In this document: piece by piece, positions 44,069 through 55,942 of the stretch | Layout: every line of letters starts with the position of its first letter | How positions within the stretch are numbered: position 1 is the stretch's first letter | DNA from: Enchytraeus crypticus | Lineage: Eukaryota; Annelida; Clitellata; Enchytraeida; Enchytraeidae | Reading direction: 5' to 3' | NCBI GenBank assembly: GCA_905160935.1 | Contig: CAJHZI010000877.1 | Coordinates: 51,929-115,928 of the forward strand | DNA length: 64,000 nucleotides | Notes under the pieces: model-generated | The model's database searches: none | What the model saw: only the letters and a program-made list of their open reading frames with translations | What the model was told of the DNA's origin: nothing | Program-made: the position numbers and the translations under genes

Positions 44069-44211
44069 GGCTGGAGCCAGTGGCGATGTTGGTAAGGTAC
44101 TCGACCGCGGATCAGTATGTGCGAGGGTCAAATCCTGGATTCGCCCATCACTGACATCGCTTTCGAGTGAGGAAACTGACGCTAACATTAGCTTTTTTAG
44201 CTTTAGCTTTA
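44069..44211 (+). mobile_element. tRNA-derived SINE (family 1)
   Basis: Full copy with slightly changed boxes (tggcgatgttgg and gggtcaaatcc), ending acgctaacattagctttttt. Confidence 0.87.
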
Positions 44212-44669
44212 CGTTACAGTACTATTTTATTTGTTATCTAATGTATCGTCCTAAAATAGAACAATTTCAGTATAAGAAATAATTTATTAAATTTCCGGAC
44301 ACTCTAGTCTTGCTTAATAGAGTATATATTTGACTAGGTACGTTATTATTAGAAATTGTTTTGATTTTACCATCGATTAACTAATTATTGGAATGATTTA
44401 TTGATAATTTCTGACCTTCGCTTGATCACGTAAGAGTTTGTTTAATTAACTGAGTGATTAATTGGTTAGTAAAGCAATTAGTTTAGTCAATGAGTTTAAG
44501 CATTCAATCGTAGATATACAGCTGATAATGTCGACACCCCCTCGTACAATATCATTATACTAATTAGATTACGATATCAGTAGATCAAGTGCTACAGGAT
44601 TGGAAGATCTCAAGCGATGTGCAGTAGATAGCAGTGCATTAGTCCGTTAACGGTATCACGGGTTCTAGC

Positions 44670-44670
<1 letters not shown>
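44212..44670. other. AT-rich stretch without recognised features
   Basis: Nothing recognised on either strand. Confidence 0.45.
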
Positions 44671-44716
<46 letters not shown>

Positions 44717-44775
44717 GTGCACTGCCTACCGGCAGGTCCATGATATATAACGCCACCACTCATCTCCATCTTCCA
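44671..44775 (-). mobile_element. (CT)n and LINE 3'-end fragment
   Basis: A CT run at 44673-44714, then tagtgcactgcctaccggcaggtccatg, the inverted 3' end of the LINE at 8084-10290. The CT run corresponds to the (GA)n tail of that LINE. Confidence 0.8.
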
Positions 44776-45429
44776 TTTTATTTAAGGCTGTTATGTTAGT
44801 GTTGAGGGTATACAACATAAATCGGTTGAAAATGAAAAGGACGATATATTATTTTCAATAGAAATATTGTAAGGGTTATTGCCACATGCTACTACCACTA
44901 CTGGGAATACTAATAATATTTAACTGTTATTCTGCTATGCTCATTTACAACAAGACGATACTATTATAATTTGATAGCGCCAGTCTTTAACAGTGTTATC
45001 AGTTATCATATGAGAAGTAAATGAGCGGAAATTTAACTCTATGCTAAATTTAGAATGCCTGTAGCTTCCTGGATTCTGAGATAATAATAATCTCTCCGCG
45101 GTAACTATTTGATAAGTCTCTTCAAAACAAAACAACTAAGTCGAGATACGTACAGCCTCGAAACAAGTAACATTGCCCCCAGTGTCTCCGTAATGAAGTG
45201 GGGCATATCTATGTCAGCCTAAAATACACAAATAAATCAAACAAAAAATAGTGTATGTAGCAATAAATTAATAGCAAATAAATTAATAGCAAATAAATTA
45301 ATAGCAAACTTAATTCTCTCAGTGGAGGTGAACTAAAACACTTATGAACCTGTTTGAGATAAAGGCTTAACACCCGTCAGCGGAAGATTAATATTAACAG
45401 CAGAAATTTTTTTATATAGGTAAAGAGTT

Positions 45430-45690
45430 TCTCCATGTTGTGTCCGGGTTGTTTGAAGAATAGACCTACTGGTGACTACACGTGTCGTAGAAGGCGACTA
45501 AAGCACTAAGATCCAAACCAGCGTCAGAAAGGGCATTCGGTTGGTGAGCGCCTAGGCTCCAAAAATTGTCACAATTTTGTCTAAAACGAATGGAAGAGAT
45601 TTTTATATGGTATGGGACAAAAAGGAATGGAGAAGGTCCATTCGTTTCTTGACCCTAGCTAAACTTGGATTAATTGAAGATGATGAATGA
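45430..45690 (+). mobile_element. Family 3 SINE-like repeat, full length
   Basis: Best preserved copy: tccatgttgtgtccgggttg head, acacgtgtcgtagaaggcg, aagggcattcggttggtgag, aaaacgaatggaagag, tgggacaaaaaggaatgg, gaccctagctaaacttggat, gaagatgatga tail. The head and the gaggcgactaaag core are shared with family 2. Confidence 0.82.
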
Positions 45691-45872
45691 CTACATAAGA
45701 GAGAGATTTTAAGAAATAATATAAACCTGACATCTGACAATTAAGTGACTGATCACATTGTAGCCTAAATACCCGTAAAATTTGCTTAAATTTTATTAAA
45801 ATCTTATTCACTTTAAGATTATGTTAATTATTGAGAAGTAAGAGATAAACGAGTAATGTAGTGTTGTAAATA

Positions 45873-46155
45873 TGGGATTAGCGCACCTGGTTTAGTTGCG
45901 CGTCAATTATCGAAGGTAAGCTGCATCGACCTCGGTTAGTACTTTGTGGGTGACCACCTTGGAAGACTGAGTGTTGGTAAAGGCTTAGAATGGTAAAATC
46001 CCAGGGTGATGGAAGGTTATTCTTAAATCCGCGCCGGCTGCAGTTGATGCGCCATCAAAAGCAACGATTACTAATAACCATAGAGAGGAAGAAGGAAATG
46101 GGTCTTAAACAAGCATCTGTGCTTCCTGACCCAGTGTGCCGTTATGTTATGTTAA
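45873..46155 (+). mobile_element. 5S-rRNA-derived SINE
   Basis: Best copy. The head (about 45905-45980) contains gtaagctgcatcgacctc, ggttagtac and gtgaccaccttggaag, corresponding to box A, the intermediate element and box C of 5S rRNA. Tail ttatgttatgtta. Confidence 0.85.
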
Positions 46156-46720
46156 ATATGCCGATAAATAGAATGCTCTTAGGTTAGACTGCAAGACTGA
46201 TAGCTGAATAAAGAATATATGATTTAGAAAAGCTACATGCTTTAGTTGAGCTGATTTATTTATAGTAAATTAATTCCCTGAGGGATAGAGATAAACGATT
46301 TATAACATCATGAAAACATTTCTTTATAAATTTATTGGTCCTAACATTTAAAAACTAAAAACTCCGTCAACAGACTAACTTCTGAACAGATTATAGTAAT
46401 TCTGCTGGATGAAAATTACTCTCAAAATGTCGACTTCCACGAAACCAAGAAAATTGAGCGACGTTACAATAGCGTAGATATTTATTATTCAGATCTTTGT
46501 AAATTGTTTCATTACTGTCATAACTTTATTTATAATGCAAAAGTTTAATTAAGTTTAGATATTATTTTCGATGTTGCTGAATGGTCGATATTATAGTTTA
46601 ATTTTAGAAAATGATATCCTTTTTAAATAGAGCCAATTAGCCAGATTTATAACAGGCGCGATTAGCACATTTAAAACAAACGTTTCCTTGCAGTCTAACA
46701 AAATGGTAGTCTCTCAAAAT
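46156..46720. other. AT-rich stretch without recognised features
   Basis: Nothing recognised on either strand. Confidence 0.45.
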
Positions 46721-46734
46721 GAGACTTGACAAGA

Positions 46735-46803
46735 TGATGATGAAGATGACGATGATGATGATGATGATGATGCTGCTGCTGCTGATGATGATAATGATGA
46801 TGC
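46735..46803. repeat. (GAT)n/(GCT)n microsatellite
   Basis: GAT run interrupted by four GCT triplets. Confidence 0.95.
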
Positions 46804-47200
46804 CTGAGACACTCAAGGTCGCTACTGCATTCACAGAAGACTAGAAAAGAGATTAATAGACTTTCTGCTTTAAAAATATCTCATCGAACGAAATGCTTGA
46901 TTTCTAAAAATCTAATTTCCTTCTCTTATTGAAAAGATCATTTAAGGTTAATTACTTTACGGCTTATTATTGTGTCAAAAACAATTTTGGGGCAATAATC
47001 AGCAATATCCGCTTCGTTATGGACTTAGAAAAAATAAGATATAATTATTTTTGCTATTATGTGTTTTAATGTCATATGTAGTTTAAAAGATCTTGAATTT
47101 AAATGCAATAAAAGGCTGAAAGAGACGTCATATAAAATTATTTCACCCCTAAGGGAAGCATCTTACACATGTTCAATCTGTTTAAGTGAAAATGCGAATG
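46804..47200. other. AT-rich stretch without recognised features
   Basis: Nothing recognised on either strand. Confidence 0.45.
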
Positions 47201-47207
47201 TCCATTA

Positions 47208-47605
47208 TTGAACGACTATACAGCGTGAAGTCAGATGACTATTGAACGCCTATACAGCGTCGAGTCAGATGACTATTGAACGCCTATACAGCGTGAAGTC
47301 AGATGACTATTGAACGCCTATACAGCGTGAAGTCAGATGACTATTGAACGCCTATACAGCTTCGAGTCAGATGACTATTGAACGCCTATACAGCGTGAAG
47401 TCAGATGACTATTGAACGTCTGTACAGCGTCGAGTCAGATGACTATTGAACGTCTCTACAGCGTCGAGTCAGATGATTATTGAACGTCTATACAGTGTGG
47501 AGTCAGATGACTATTGAACGACTACACAGCGTCGAGTCAGATGACTATTGAACGCCTATACAGCGTAGAGTTAGATGACTATTGAACGTCTATACAGCTT
47601 AGAGT
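47208..47605. repeat. 34-bp minisatellite array
   Basis: About 11 units of gactattgaacgcctataca-gcgtgaagtcagat, with gtcgag and gtctata variants. Confidence 0.95.
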
Positions 47606-47934
47606 GAAAAATCTAAAATTATGGATAGAATGAACTATAGAAAAAATAGAATGAAAATTCTAGTTAATTAAAAGTGAGATTCTGGTCAAGGACTATTGTT
47701 ATTTCTACAGTAGAGCTAATCAGATAGAAGTCAATGACCTGGCTTTTTGTTTTTTCAGTAATATAAGTAAAAAGGAAAAGTAAATTGTTGATTAAATTAC
47801 ATCTCTGTGCAGTCTTGAGTCAGTATGCGTTCATTTATCACAGCAGTATATTGAAAGACTGTATCAGTAAAGTCGTGCGCATAGTACGTCGTTAATATTT
47901 GATTACTCTATGCTATTTTTTTTCAAATGGCAGG

Positions 47935-48150
47935 TATTGATATTCCAAGGCACATATTCATACTCGGAGTATGTTTTCGAGTTACATATAGAGCACTCTA
48001 TATATCAACATGTTGTTCCTTTCACACATGGTTATGCCTTATCCATACCTCATGTGGCCTATAGATTTGGGAAAATATAGCTTCTGACGTTGATTCCCGC
48101 TGGCTTCCTCTGTAATTTGCTTTGTTTCCTCTTATGACACGTGTAGGGAA
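47935..48150 (-). mobile_element. Diverged family 2 SINE-like repeat
   Basis: aaatggcaggtattgatattcc, tactcggagtatgttttcgag, cttatccatacctcatgtgg follow the family order with many changes: an old copy. Confidence 0.6.
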
Positions 48151-48257
48151 TGGTTGGTCTTTTCTTATGGTCGTCGCTTAGTCTACCCCTTCTCCTGTTC
48201 CAATAAAAAGTACTATATGGATGACCCTTAACTATATTTTAAATATTATACTTCGCT

Positions 48258-48628
48258 TTCCCCGTGTTGTGATCGGGTGTGGTTGGACCACTGCAGAATT
48301 GGGCAACCGCAAACAATCTGCCGTGTGTACGTAAGAGGCGACTAAAGGCAGGAGCTGAGGATGGCAAGAGAGGACCCACCTCACCATGAAATATTTTCCC
48401 CCAGGATTAAATGGTAATTAATCCACCAAACTGAGGAAGATAACGGGAAACCACCTCAGAAGCCATATTTTCCCAAGCTATAGATTACATAAGGTATGGA
48501 TAAGGCACCGACTTTGTGAAGGGATTAACTTGTTGATCTAAGGAGTGCTCTTATGGAGCGAGAAAACAGACTTTGAATATGAATATGTACCTGGAACCTG
48601 CCACCTGGCAGTGCACTGAAGAGACTTC
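48258..48628 (+). mobile_element. Family 2 SINE-like repeat, full length
   Basis: Best preserved copy in sense: ccccgtgttgtgatcgggtg head, gtgtacgtaagaggcgac core, caccatgaaatattttcccc, taaggtatggataaggc, gagcgagaaaacagac, then cctggcagtgcactgaagag tail. Confidence 0.85.
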
Positions 48629-49239
48629 GCTTTATCTAAGAATTTGGTCAACGGTGATGGTTCTAGGTTAACAAATTCGAGCAACTATCTTGTTTAATAT
48701 TGCCATCTTCACTTACAATTTTATTAACTTTTATATCAATCCTAATAATACTCATCGCGTTTACAAATAGGATATTGGTAGTGTTAGTTTGTTACGAGAT
48801 TTTATTGCTTTCCTTAGATTGCTTTACCTTGCAATGATCCCCAGCTGCCTACATAGCATAATTGCATTGTTGATAATAAGAAACTACTCTAATTCGATTT
48901 CATTTAAGTGGAAATAGTAGTGAATTTAGAAATCAAGTCAAGGTTTTCAATCTTCCATTTAATCCCTTCGAGTATTTTGAATCCAGTTGTAGAATAAGCG
49001 TGATGTGACAGAGACATCAACCTATCCTGAATTCAATGAAAACCTAATTTGGAAATAAAGGTTTCATGGAAAAGAGACGATTTTCGAAATACAAATTGGA
49101 AGATACAGCCTTCCGAGATATAAAAAGTAGATCTAATTTTGAAGCAAATTTTTCATTCGAATAATATTAAAATGTGGTCAGAAATGGCTACGACTGAATT
49201 TTAGGTTCTTTAGTTGCGACCAAAATATATCAATTCTAG
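48629..49239. other. AT-rich stretch without recognised features
   Basis: Nothing recognised on either strand. Confidence 0.45.
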
Positions 49240-49500
49240 CAGAATTGTTCTGCAAACGGCAGGTCCACGACACATTCTTCTACTCAAAGACAACTTTAAA
49301 GAACACTAAAATTTAGTTAATAGGTCAGCAAATTTCTAGTAGAAAAATTAATCCTGAACTTTTACACACAGACCCTATGGCTCGTGAAAATATAGCTTCT
49401 GAGATGGAAATTTCAGTTGCCTTGCCCTGTTTTTAATTAGTCCCCTCTTACAATACATGCAGTTAATGTCGGTTCCCTTCTGCAGATCTTAGTACTGAAC
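49240..49500 (-). mobile_element. Strongly diverged family 2 repeat
   Basis: gttctgcaaacggcaggtccac, tactcaaagacaactttaaag and agtcccctcttacaatacatgc follow the family order; old copy. Confidence 0.5.
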
Positions 49501-49587
49501 AAAGACAGTATGGCACACTGGTTCAGGCATTTATCACAGTATAGTATTGATTCTTCGGTGTCAGGTTGATAATGAAATAAACATCAT

Positions 49588-49592
49588 TCTCC

Positions 49593-49632
<40 letters not shown>
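49588..49632. repeat. (CT)n microsatellite
   Basis: About 45 bp of CT dinucleotides. Confidence 0.96.
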
Positions 49633-49635
<3 letters not shown>

Positions 49636-50179
49636 AATTATTCAAGCGCACAGTTCGCTACTTAATCGTTAATTAATCATAAATGCGCTTTTGCTTGTCG
49701 TGCAGTCGGCCTACAGCAAAACACAGAATCTCTACATTTTTGCTTTTGCGCACCTCATACTATACAAGATATTAACGATTAAGTAACCTCTCAACGCCTA
49801 ATCAGCATTTCTTATGGCAGAGGATTCTGTGAGAGCTCTGCCGGAAGACTTCTAAGTGAAAGCATAGTAGTATCGTATCGAAGCCCACGGCGATCAATTA
49901 ATCGAACGTGGCAGCGCTGTAAGGAAGGCTTGTTAGGAATTAATGACCCTGACCTTTAGGTCCTTCAGAAGCTGCACGCAACGAGATGCATAACGAAGTG
50001 TCTATTATATATATACTCTCCGAGTGTGAGTGGAGAAAGGTCAACGACTGCTACACTTTTCTCTATCCGTTGAATGCTTCATATCAATTTTCTCTTAGAG
50101 ACATACATGTAAATAATAACTTAAACTTTATTTGCAATATTGCTGTTGCAAAGCTGTTGAGCAGTGGCGTTGAGATGTC

Positions 50180-50223
50180 AATATTAATGATTATAATAGT
50201 AATAATAAAAATAAGAAGAGGAC

Positions 50224-50255
<32 letters not shown>

Positions 50256-50360
50256 GTAATAATAATAATAATAAACCGGGGTAAAAAAAGTAATAACGAA
50301 ACTTGGCATAATAATAATAACAATTATAATAATAATAATAATAATAATAACGTACTAATT
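50180..50360. repeat. (AAT)n tracts
   Basis: AAT runs with a short taaaccggggtaaaaaaagt segment that looks like the tail of the GYLDD-type LINE. Confidence 0.9.
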
Positions 50361-50409
50361 AATACGTACTATGAATACGTACTATAATACGTATTAATAA
50401 CGTACTAAG

Positions 50410-52530
50410 TAACAGTGACGTGCCCCATAATGGGCAGGGAGACTCTAACAGCCATTACCGGTTTTGTAAATCTCCTTTTGCTGGGTAAATGTCACCAGGA
50501 AGTCAAGCCGTTTCTTTTTGGAGCCAACCTGATTGCTCTGAAGAAAAAGACCGGCGGGCTTAGACCGATTGCTGTGGGCTACTCTTGGCGCAGGATCGCT
50601 GCCAAATGTGCTAATTCCTTCGCCCTAGACAGGCTCTCAAACTCTCTTCAACCTATCCAGGTAGGCGTGGGTGTCAAAGGAGGTTGTGAAGCCGCCGTGC
50701 ATGCCACCCGACGATTCATTAGCAGCATGCCAGACGATTGGGTAGTGGCTAAACTGGACTTTTGCAACGCTTTCAACTCCCTGAAAAGGGTTCCCATGCT
50801 AGAAGCTGTAGACTCTTCACTACCTGAGCTGGGGCCTTTCTGCCGTCTGTCCTATGAAGACCCAAGTGTTCTACGTTTCGGTCAACGGGTGATCATGTCT
50901 AGCGAGGGGGTACAACAGGGTGACCCTTTGGGCCCTCTCCTGTTCAGTTTGACAATACACCCGTTGCTCCAGTCGCTATCTTCTTCTCTGAAAATAGGTT
51001 ACTTAGACGACATAACTGTGGGCGGGGTTGAGTCTACCGTGGCGGATGATATCTCAAGGCTGATGGTTGCGGGAAAGGCTTTGGGGCTAAGCCTGAATAT
51101 AAATAAATGTGAGCTCATTACCACTCGATCCGACAGTAACTTTTCGGCCATCAATACATTCATTCGTGTAAAGCCTGTCGAAGCCAGTCTACTTGGAGCT
51201 CCATTGCAGATGGGTCAAGCTATGGATTTGGCTCTTAATACTCAGTGCTCTAAACTAGAGAGAGCCGCGAGCCGGTTGAAGCTCATCTCCGCACACGACG
51301 CTCTAACGATATTGCGGAGCTGTGTAGGTTCTTCAAAACTCATATACATATTGCGTGCCTCTCCATGTGCGGGTCATCCAGCATTGCAGAATTATGATTC
51401 CATCATGCGAAAGTCGCTCAGTAGCATCGTTAATATTAATGTTAACGAAGCTCAATGGATTCAGGCTAGCCTGCCAATATGCTACGGAGGATTGGGTATA
51501 CGCTCTGTCTCGTCGCTGGCACCTTCTGCCTTTTTGGCTTCAGCCGCGGGGACTGGCGTTCTACAGGATTCAATCCTTTCCGGATTCTTTCAAATTCCCG
51601 ACTTGGAGATATCCAGGATTCAGGGCATTTGGACTGCTCTGTCCACATCCGAACCTCCAATCGGTATGATGGCTAATAGCATGAAGGCTTGGGACTCAAA
51701 GGTCACTACTGCTTTGCACACGGAACTCCTTGCGAAGCCGCTTTTGCCACAAGAAAAGGCGCGGCTGCTCGCAGTGTCGGCCCCCCATAGTGGAGACTGG
51801 ATCAAGGCTTTACCAATCTCATCATGCGGCCTCCGTCTGGACGACGAAGCAGTCAGAGTCGCGGCCGGTCTTCGTCTGGGCACTACCTTATGTGAGCCAC
51901 ACAACTGCATATGTGGTGTCTCAGTCAATGCGTTAGGCATTCACGGCCTGTCGTGCAAGCGTAGTGCCGGCAGAATCAGCAGAACCCAGCCATTAAAGAG
52001 CCCCTGGGATTGATCCGCACTGATGGTAAACGTCCAGACGGTGTCTCTCAAATTCCATGGGCAGAGGGGAAGTGTGTTAGCTGGGACGTCACTGTTACGG
52101 ACACTTTCTCAGTAAGCAATCTCGGCCTTTCTTGCGCTGCTGCTGGTGCTGCAGCAGAGGCCGCGGCTAATAGGAAAACTCTGAAGTATGCCGAAATCTC
52201 TGGCAACTATATCTTCATGCCTATTGCCTTTGAGACCCTGGGGCCCATCAACTCTCTCGCATCAGACTTTATTGACGAAATAGGCAGGAGGACCAGCGCC
52301 ATTACTGGTGATAAGCGCGAAAAATCTTTTCTGTGGCAGCCACTGTCTATTGTCTATTGCTCTCCAGCGATTCAATGCAGTCTGCTTCAGTGGCACTTTG
52401 GCTAAAGCGGCTTCCCAGAGTGCAGAGGAATTATTTTAATCGCTTTTTAAAAAAACTTTTAATTAAATAAAGTCTCTTTTATCTTATTTTTAGCCCAGAG
52501 CCCTTTACAGCCCAGGGCATTAAAAAAATA
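50410..52530 (+). mobile_element. LINE with GYLDD reverse transcriptase and restriction-like nuclease
   Basis: A 5'-truncated element with a 532-codon open stretch (50415-52013). It shows G-G-L-R-P-I-A-V-G, A-K-L-D-F-C-N-A-F-N-S-L, V-Q-Q-G-D-P-L-G-P-L-L-F-S-L and G-Y-L-D-D (replacing the usual YADD). A Cys-His cluster (C-x4-C-x-C-x9-H-x3-C) ends it. After a frame change near 51990, a second open stretch (52010-52405) carries R-P-D-G ... W-D-V-T-V, resembling the PD-(D/E)XK core of R2-like nucleases. The linker between them is shorter than in the partial copy's expected order, so a small deletion is likely. Being long and open it is a fairly young insertion. Confidence 0.85.
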
Positions 52531-52557
52531 TAATAATAATAATAATAATAGTATTTC

Positions 52558-52752
52558 CGGCGATAATCGAGAGATCTCTTTGCTTAGGCAAAGGCTTTCT
52601 ATTACTTTTCAAAGATTTAATGCAGTCTGCTTCAGCAATTCTTAGAGAGCTCTAGAGAGCTTTCCTTTAGAGTGCTAAATGACCTCCAGTAAACGATTCA
52701 GCACGTATTGCTGGAATCGTTTTTTTTCAAACCCGTACACCCAGGGTTAAAA
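52558..52752 (+). mobile_element. Second GYLDD-type LINE 3' fragment
   Basis: aggcaaaggctttctatt, gatttaatgcagtctgcttc, cgattcagcacgtattgc, ttcaaacccgtacacccagg match the tail at 61920-62090. Follows the first element after an AAT run. Confidence 0.78.
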
Positions 52753-52754
52753 AT

Positions 52755-53025
52755 AAAATAAAATAATAATAGTAACAATAATAATCTATTGTAAAATAGT
52801 ATATAATAATAATTATTATTATAATAACAATAAATAATAAGAACAATAATGGTAATAATAGTATTAATAATAACAACAACAACAATAGTAATAGTAATAA
52901 TGATAGTAATAATAATTAAAATAATAACAATAGCAATAATAATAGTAGAAATAGTAATAATATTAATATTGATGATAATATAAATAGTAATTATACTACT
53001 ATTAGTAATACTATTATAGCTGATG
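52755..53025. repeat. (AAT)n / (AATAGT)n tract
   Basis: Imperfect trinucleotide repeats after the LINE tail. Confidence 0.93.
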
Positions 53026-53219
53026 CACCTTAAATCACTCTTAAAGGGTAAACTTCAGATTTCTCTAAACTAAGGAGAGTAATCGATTAGATGCAGGTCG
53101 ATGGAAATGGCGACTTGCAGAGTAGTCACAAAAATGTTGAATGATGGATAAAAATTGAGAGTACTGTAGCAGGATCTCTGATAGTCATATGAAAGTAAAT
53201 TATTCATCAGCTACGCCAA

Positions 53220-53445
53220 TCAATAAATCAATAAGAATTTAACGTCCGGTTCCTGGCCATACGGCAATGTCAGGGACGTTTTTTGCTCCGCACGAACATA
53301 GGCCGACGTGCCATACGATGACGACTGAAAATGAGTATACAAAGACGGCAAGTGAAAGCGGGAACAAAACGTGCATGTACATGTAGTAGTCAAAGAATCG
53401 AGAAAAGAGGGTCACATTATTGATCTATGGCGGAAAGAGATGAGT
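53220..53445 (-). mobile_element. LINE 3' UTR fragment (as 17540-17885)
   Basis: Inverted: aatcaataagaatttaacgtcc, ggcaatgtcagggacg, gatgacgactgaaaatgag, ctatggcggaaagagatgag. Confidence 0.75.
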
Positions 53446-53524
53446 TTTTAGCTTGCCAAGGAAAGCGCTAATACAATTAGGCCTACATGATGTAATATCT
53501 TATGGCAAACACTGCATAATCTAC

Positions 53525-54359
53525 TACACTGTGTTTTTTATAATTGATGTCCCAAATTGTTTTAACAATAAAGTCGTAAGAAGTAGACCAATGTTCTTGA
53601 AATTTAAAGCATTTAACCAGCAGCCAATTCTACAAGACATAGAGGAATTTCGTTTGAATATCTTTAATAGCGTGAAAGTTATAGTTTCGCGAATATGAGT
53701 TGGGTCAGATAATAAATTTCCAAAACAGGATTACGGGCGTGTTACATTTAGCGTAGATTATCTCTACAAAAATACTAGCTAACACGCAATAAAAAATTTC
53801 TGCTGATGCTATTTTGAAAAGCAATCATTTCTTTTCCAAACGATGTAAAATACGTGCTGATATGTTCTTAGTTGACAAAATTATTTAACTTTCTATGCAT
53901 GCATTGCATGAAGAGAATAAAAGAAGAAGAGGACGCCGCTGCAGTGGCTGCGGTGATAGCAGTTGTACCCAGACATGCAATGCATGCATGTAAAGTTCAA
54001 TAACTTTGTCAATTAAGAACATATCAGCACGTATTTTGCGTCATATTGAGAAGAAATGATTGCTCTTCAAAATAGCATTAGCAGAAATTTTATATTGCGT
54101 GTTAGCTAGTATTTTTATAGAGATAATCTACGCTAAATGTAACACGCCCGTATTCCTGTATTGGAAATTTCTTATCTGACCCACTCCTATTCGCAAAAAC
54201 TATAACTTTCACGTTATTAAAGATATTAAAACGAAATTTCTCAATGTTTTGTAGAATTGGCTGCTGGTCTATTGATGTAAATTTCAAGAACATCGGTCAA
54301 CTTCTTACGACTTTATTGTTAAAACAATTTGGGATATCAGTTATAAAAAACACAGTGTA
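53525..54359. repeat. Long inverted repeat (fold-back element)
   Basis: Arms 53525-53911 and 53974-54359 are reverse complements along nearly their whole length with scattered substitutions. A 62-bp GC-richer loop (contains acgccgctgcagtggctgcg) separates them. Ends read tacactgtgttttttataa / ttataaaaaacacagtgta. Each arm holds a short ORF with a similar peptide (Q-Q-P-I-L-Q), which follows from the repeat. A fold-back transposon or a hairpin RNA source are both possible. Confidence 0.92.
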
Positions 54360-55055
54360 TATAAATTGTAAGTTTTAATTTAAATAAACTGCGCAACTTT
54401 TAGTATCGACATTTTTGAGATTCGAATGCAGATCTCTCGGTTGTTATGCAGATTCGTTATACGTTATTTTAAATAAATTCCCGTGAAAGTTTCTATCTGA
54501 ATTTAACGCCCATCGCAGATGATGGTTCCTAGATGATGATGGTTCATCGATGATGATGCTTCCTAGCGGAAGGGACATTAGCGTTAAATTTGAACTTTCG
54601 TAAACTTTCTGAAACTCTTCAATAAATGAATAAAGTAAATGTCATGAAATTCTCAGGTGTAGCAGATTTAGTAGTGAAGAAATAGTTAGATTCTATTTTT
54701 TTAAATTAATGAGGAAATAAGAGAGAAGGAGGTAGAGACTGATGGAGGGAGGGAGGAAAGGAGGAAGGGAGAGAGGGAAATAAACGTGTCTAGTGTTAGC
54801 TTCTAGGGAACTAGTTGTGGCTTATAACTTAAATTAAATTTTGGCTGTAAAATTTTCTCATAGGGAATGAACTCAATAACCTCTGCTAGACAAAATATTT
54901 TTGGAGAACATTTAACTTTCAAATCAAATTAGTTCCTCTTCAGTCGGCTTTTCTGCTTCTTTGAAATCTTTAAATTTTCTAATCTACCGAACGATAAATA
55001 CATCGCCCTATTACAGAGATACAGTTATAAATGATTAATTCTAAGATACCCTCTT
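54360..55055. other. Mostly unassigned AT-rich stretch
   Basis: Holds short GATGATGGTTCCTA repeats (54520-54575) and a purine-rich ggagggagggaggaaagg tract (54725-54780). No gene seen. Confidence 0.5.
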
Positions 55056-55057
55056 TC

Positions 55058-55190
55058 TCTCTTAGTGCACTGTTCACTTGCAGGTCTATGGTATATAACG
55101 ACTCCACTCTTCTCTGTATTCCTTGTTCCCTTCATGGTCTCATACAAGTGGACCTTAAAATCATCTAACGTTATATACCATTATTCTTGG
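55058..55190 (-). mobile_element. LINE 3'-end fragment (as 8084-10290)
   Basis: ctcttagtgcactgttcactt then ggtatataacgactccactc and accttaaaatcatctaacg; inverted and diverged. Confidence 0.65.
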
Positions 55191-55661
55191 GGATTCTGCT
55201 TATGAAGAGGTAGGCCCATTATTCTATCCTCAGCCTTCCTAAGATACTATGCAGTGCAGTTTTGATTAAATGTAGTACTCAGAGCTCAGCTCGTGTTATC
55301 CGCTACCACACCATTCGCAATATTTTTCCTCTTTCTCTGTCGTCGCCAATTTGCACCGAGTCGGGTGTAATTTTCTCATGTTGCCTACAATTAGTAAATA
55401 ATTCAAGCTCAACAATTTACTGCAAATCTTCGTTGACTTCTTTCACTTCTTATTCTTAAGTTTGGAATTTCTGTCAATTATCAAGCCATGCAGTTTTTAG
55501 TCAATCTTTACACAACTTTTATATATATTTATGTACATCAGAAACCTTATCGCAAAAGATAAATAAGAGAGTGAGAGAGAGAGAGAGAAAGAGAGGAGAG
55601 ATAAAGAAAGATGACTAGTGTTAGACTCCAGTTAAACATAACATAGCAACTATTAGAGTAA

Positions 55662-55941
55662 ACATAACGACACACTGGGTCAGGAAGCACAGATGCTTGT
55701 TTAAGACCCATTTCCTCCTTCCTCTCCATGGTTATTAGTAATCGTTGCCTTTTGATGGCGCATCAATTGCAGCCTGCGCGGATTTAAGAATAACCTTCCA
55801 TCACCCTGGGATTTTTTCCTCCTAAGCTTTTACCAACAATCGGTCTTCCAAGGTGGTCACCCACAAAGTACTAACCGAGGTCGATGCAGCTTAACTTCGA
55901 TAATTGACGCGCAACTAAGCCAAGTGCGCTAATCCCGCCGT
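55662..55941 (-). mobile_element. 5S-rRNA-derived SINE
   Basis: Inverted copy; the 5S-like head is at about 55835-55925 (gtggtcacccacaaagtact and ggtcgatgcagcttaac on the plus strand). The tail of aacataac repeats is on the left. Confidence 0.83.
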
Positions 55942-55942
55942 C

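Noticed and set aside
50415-52405. Host gene encoding a 532-aa protein
   Set aside because: Reverse transcriptase motifs, a nuclease segment and dispersed 3' copies show it is a retrotransposon.
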